DNA of 64,000 nucleotides from the NCBI GenBank assembly GCA_028752905.1, contig JAQNBH010000132.1:1-64000 (forward strand). Direction: 5' to 3'. Source of the stretch: Cladorhizidae sp. MBARI D1340-BT2. Taxonomy: Eukaryota > Porifera > Demospongiae > Poecilosclerida > Cladorhizidae. The position numbers and the translations under genes are program-made. Of this stretch, positions 62,784-64,000 are shown in pieces. Position 1 is the first letter of the stretch, and the number at the start of each line of letters is the position of its first letter. The notes beneath the pieces are model-generated. The model ran no database searches, was not told the origin of the DNA, and saw only the letters and a list, made by a program, of their open reading frames with translations.

Positions 62784-63182
62784 GTGTGTGTCCTCATAGA
62801 GCTATTGTCAACCTGCCCCCACCCAGTGAGGTGTTGGTGGAGTGTGTGTCCTCATAGAGCTATTGTCAACCTGCCCACACCCAGTGAGGTGTTGGTGGAT
62901 GTCCTCATAGAGCTATTGTCAACCTGCCTCCACCCAGTGAGGTGTTGGTGGTGTGTGTGTCCTCATAGAGCTATTGTCAACCTGCCCCCACCCAGTGAGG
63001 TGTTGGTGGAGTGTGTGTCCTCATAGAGCTATTGTCAACCTGCCTCCACCCAGTGAGGTGTTGGTGGAGTGTGTCCTCATAGAGCTATTGTCAACCTGCC
63101 TCCACCCAGTGAGGTGTTGGTGGAGTGTGTGTCCTCATAGAGCTATTGTCAACCTGCCTCCACCCAGTGAGGTGTTGGTGGA
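62784..63182. repeat. Array B 7-monomer unit of 399 bp, copy 2
   Basis: Direct tandem copy of 62385-62783, with GGTGGATGTCC at 62894 and GGAGTGTGTCC near 63066. Beyond it a further 56-bp monomer (near 63182) is followed by private changes GAGTTATTG and GAGGTATTGG, where the pattern stops. Confidence 0.9.
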
Positions 63183-64000
63183 GTGTGTCCTCATAGAGTT
63201 ATTGTCAACCTGCCTCCACCCAGTGAGGTATTGGTGGAGTGTGTGTCCTCATAGAGCTATTGTCAACCTGCCTCCACCCAGTGAGGTGTTGGTGGAGTGT
63301 GTGTCCTCATAGAGCTATTGTCAACCTGCCCCCACCCAGTGAGGTGTTGGTGGAGTGTGTGTCCTCATAGAGCTATTGTCAACCTGCCTCCACCCAGTGA
63401 GGTGTTGGTGGAGTGTGTGTCCTCATAGAGCTATTGTCAACCTGCCCACACCCAGTGAGGTGTTGGTGGGGTGTGTGTCCTCATAGAGCTATTGTCAACC
63501 TGCCTCCACCCAATGAGGTGTTGGTGGAGTGTGTGTCCTCATAGAGCTATTGTCAACCTGCCTCCACCCAGTGAGGTGTTGGTGGAGTGTGTGTCCTCAT
63601 AGAGCTATTGTCAACCTGCCTCCACCCAGTGAGGTGTTGGTGGAATGTGTGTCCTCATAGAGCTATTGTCAACCTGCCTCCACCCAGTGAGGTGTTGGTG
63701 GAGTGTGTGTCCTCATAGAGCTATTGTCAACCTGCCCCCACCCAGTGAGGTGTTGGTGGAGTGTGTGTCCTCATAGAGCTATTGTCAACCTGCCCTCACC
63801 CAGTGAGGTGTTGGTGGAGTGTGTGTCCTCATAGAGCTATTGTCAACCTGCCCCCACCCAGTGAGGTGTTGGTGGAGTGTGTGTCCTCATAGAGCTATTG
63901 TCAACCTGCCTCCACCCAGTGAGGTGTTGGTGGAGTGTGTGTCCTCATAGAGCTATTGTCAACCTGCCCACACCCAGTGAGGTGTTGGTGGAGTGTGTGT

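Larger units (their letters stand above)
50737..64000. repeat. Satellite array B, 58-bp monomer, about 229 copies
   Basis: This is a second, unrelated tandem array with a 58-bp period. A clean monomer lies at 50970-51027, beginning GTGTGTCCTCATAGAGC and ending GGTGGAGT. GC is 31 of 58, and the consensus has no CpG. All copies share one orientation. The main polymorphism is at the centre of CCTGCCTCCACCC, which also appears as CCTGCCCCCACCC, CCTGCCCACACCC and CCTGCCCTCACCC. Others are AACATGCC or AACGTGCC for AACCTGCC, CCATCCAG for CCACCCAG, GAACTATTG for GAGCTATTG and GGTGGTGTG for GGTGGAGTG. Length variants are few: 56 bp (one GT unit missing), 53 bp (GGTGGATGTCC) and 60 bp (CTACATTG or CTAAATTG). 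The array runs to the last base of the window in mid-monomer, so its right end is not seen. No gene or mobile element lies inside it. I do not recognise the family. Confidence 0.98.

Noticed and set aside
51432..63312. Open frames of 63-119 codons in array B with Cys/Trp-rich peptides such as LHPVRCWWSVCPHRA
   Set aside because: These are again direct translations of the 58-bp monomer, overlapping each other in register. The cysteine-rich look comes from TGT and TGC in the repeat and is not a peptide family.
1..64000. CRISPR array
   Set aside because: Monomers are contiguous and no unique spacers separate them. Variation is by point mutation and small indel inside the repeat, and no cas gene is present.
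1..64000. tRNA, rRNA or Pol III promoter elements (GGTTACTTACAACC considered as a B box)
   Set aside because: The match to the GGTTCGANTCC B box is poor, no A box lies upstream at a suitable distance, and no cloverleaf can be formed.
50737..64000. G-quadruplex in GAGGTGTTGGTGG of array B
   Set aside because: Only three GG runs lie close together in a monomer and the next is more than 30 bases away, so a stable quadruplex is unlikely.
1..64000. Common origin of the 53-bp and 58-bp monomers
   Set aside because: Only scattered short words such as CAACC and AGCT can be matched, with no collinear alignment over half a monomer on either strand.

Overview
The window contains no gene that I can support. 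It is satellite DNA from end to end: two unrelated tandem arrays that meet at one sharp boundary. Array A (1-50736) has a basic monomer of 53 bp, and division of its length gives about 950 monomers. Array B (50737-64000) has a basic monomer of 58 bp and about 229 monomers. Both arrays run off the ends of the window in mid-monomer, so their full lengths are unknown. Tens of kilobases of short tandem monomers with nested higher-order copies are typical of eukaryotic heterochromatin (pericentromeric, centromeric, subtelomeric or interstitial blocks). They are not expected in a bacterial, archaeal or viral genome. I cannot name the species: neither monomer matches a satellite I recognise.

Array A is built from a few monomer length classes. 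The plain class is 53 bp (example 1320-1372). A 54-bp class carries GTTCTA in place of GGTTA. A 57-bp class has an extra ACTT after CCAGCT. Classes of 49/50 bp lack four bases at CTTGTTTGGG. A point variant, GTTAGAAATAC for GTTAGCAATAC, marks further monomers. The order of these classes and of private point mutations shows nested duplication. There are direct macro-copies of about 3.0 kb (10130-16069 and 18000-24090), a 953-bp unit of exactly 18 monomers repeated back to back (about 35150-37055), a 2234-bp repeat (6750-9734) and a 3.7-kb block copied 7.6 kb away (39420-43165 and 47097-50736). Short blocks are also shared over 19.5 and 28.8 kb.

Array B has the same kind of architecture. Its monomer carries an inverted repeat (CTCCACC, 12-nt loop, GGTGGAG). 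Diagnostic variants show that 51240-57055 is collinear with 57500-61750, so a macro-unit of about 6 kb was duplicated and the second copy later shrank. Smaller tandem duplications of 399, 522 and 174 bp (7, 9 and 3 monomers) are nested inside.

Both consensus monomers lack any CpG. All open reading frames over about 60 codons are translations of the monomers. They exist only where 54- or 57-bp monomers keep the frame that 53- or 58-bp monomers break, or where the frame permutes through several monomers without a stop. Nothing indicates that they are expressed. The points most worth checking are the abrupt A/B junction, the large near-identical internal copies (either real homogenisation or assembly structure), the CpG-free composition, the hairpin in B, and the E-box and splice-signal look-alikes repeated every 53 bp in A.
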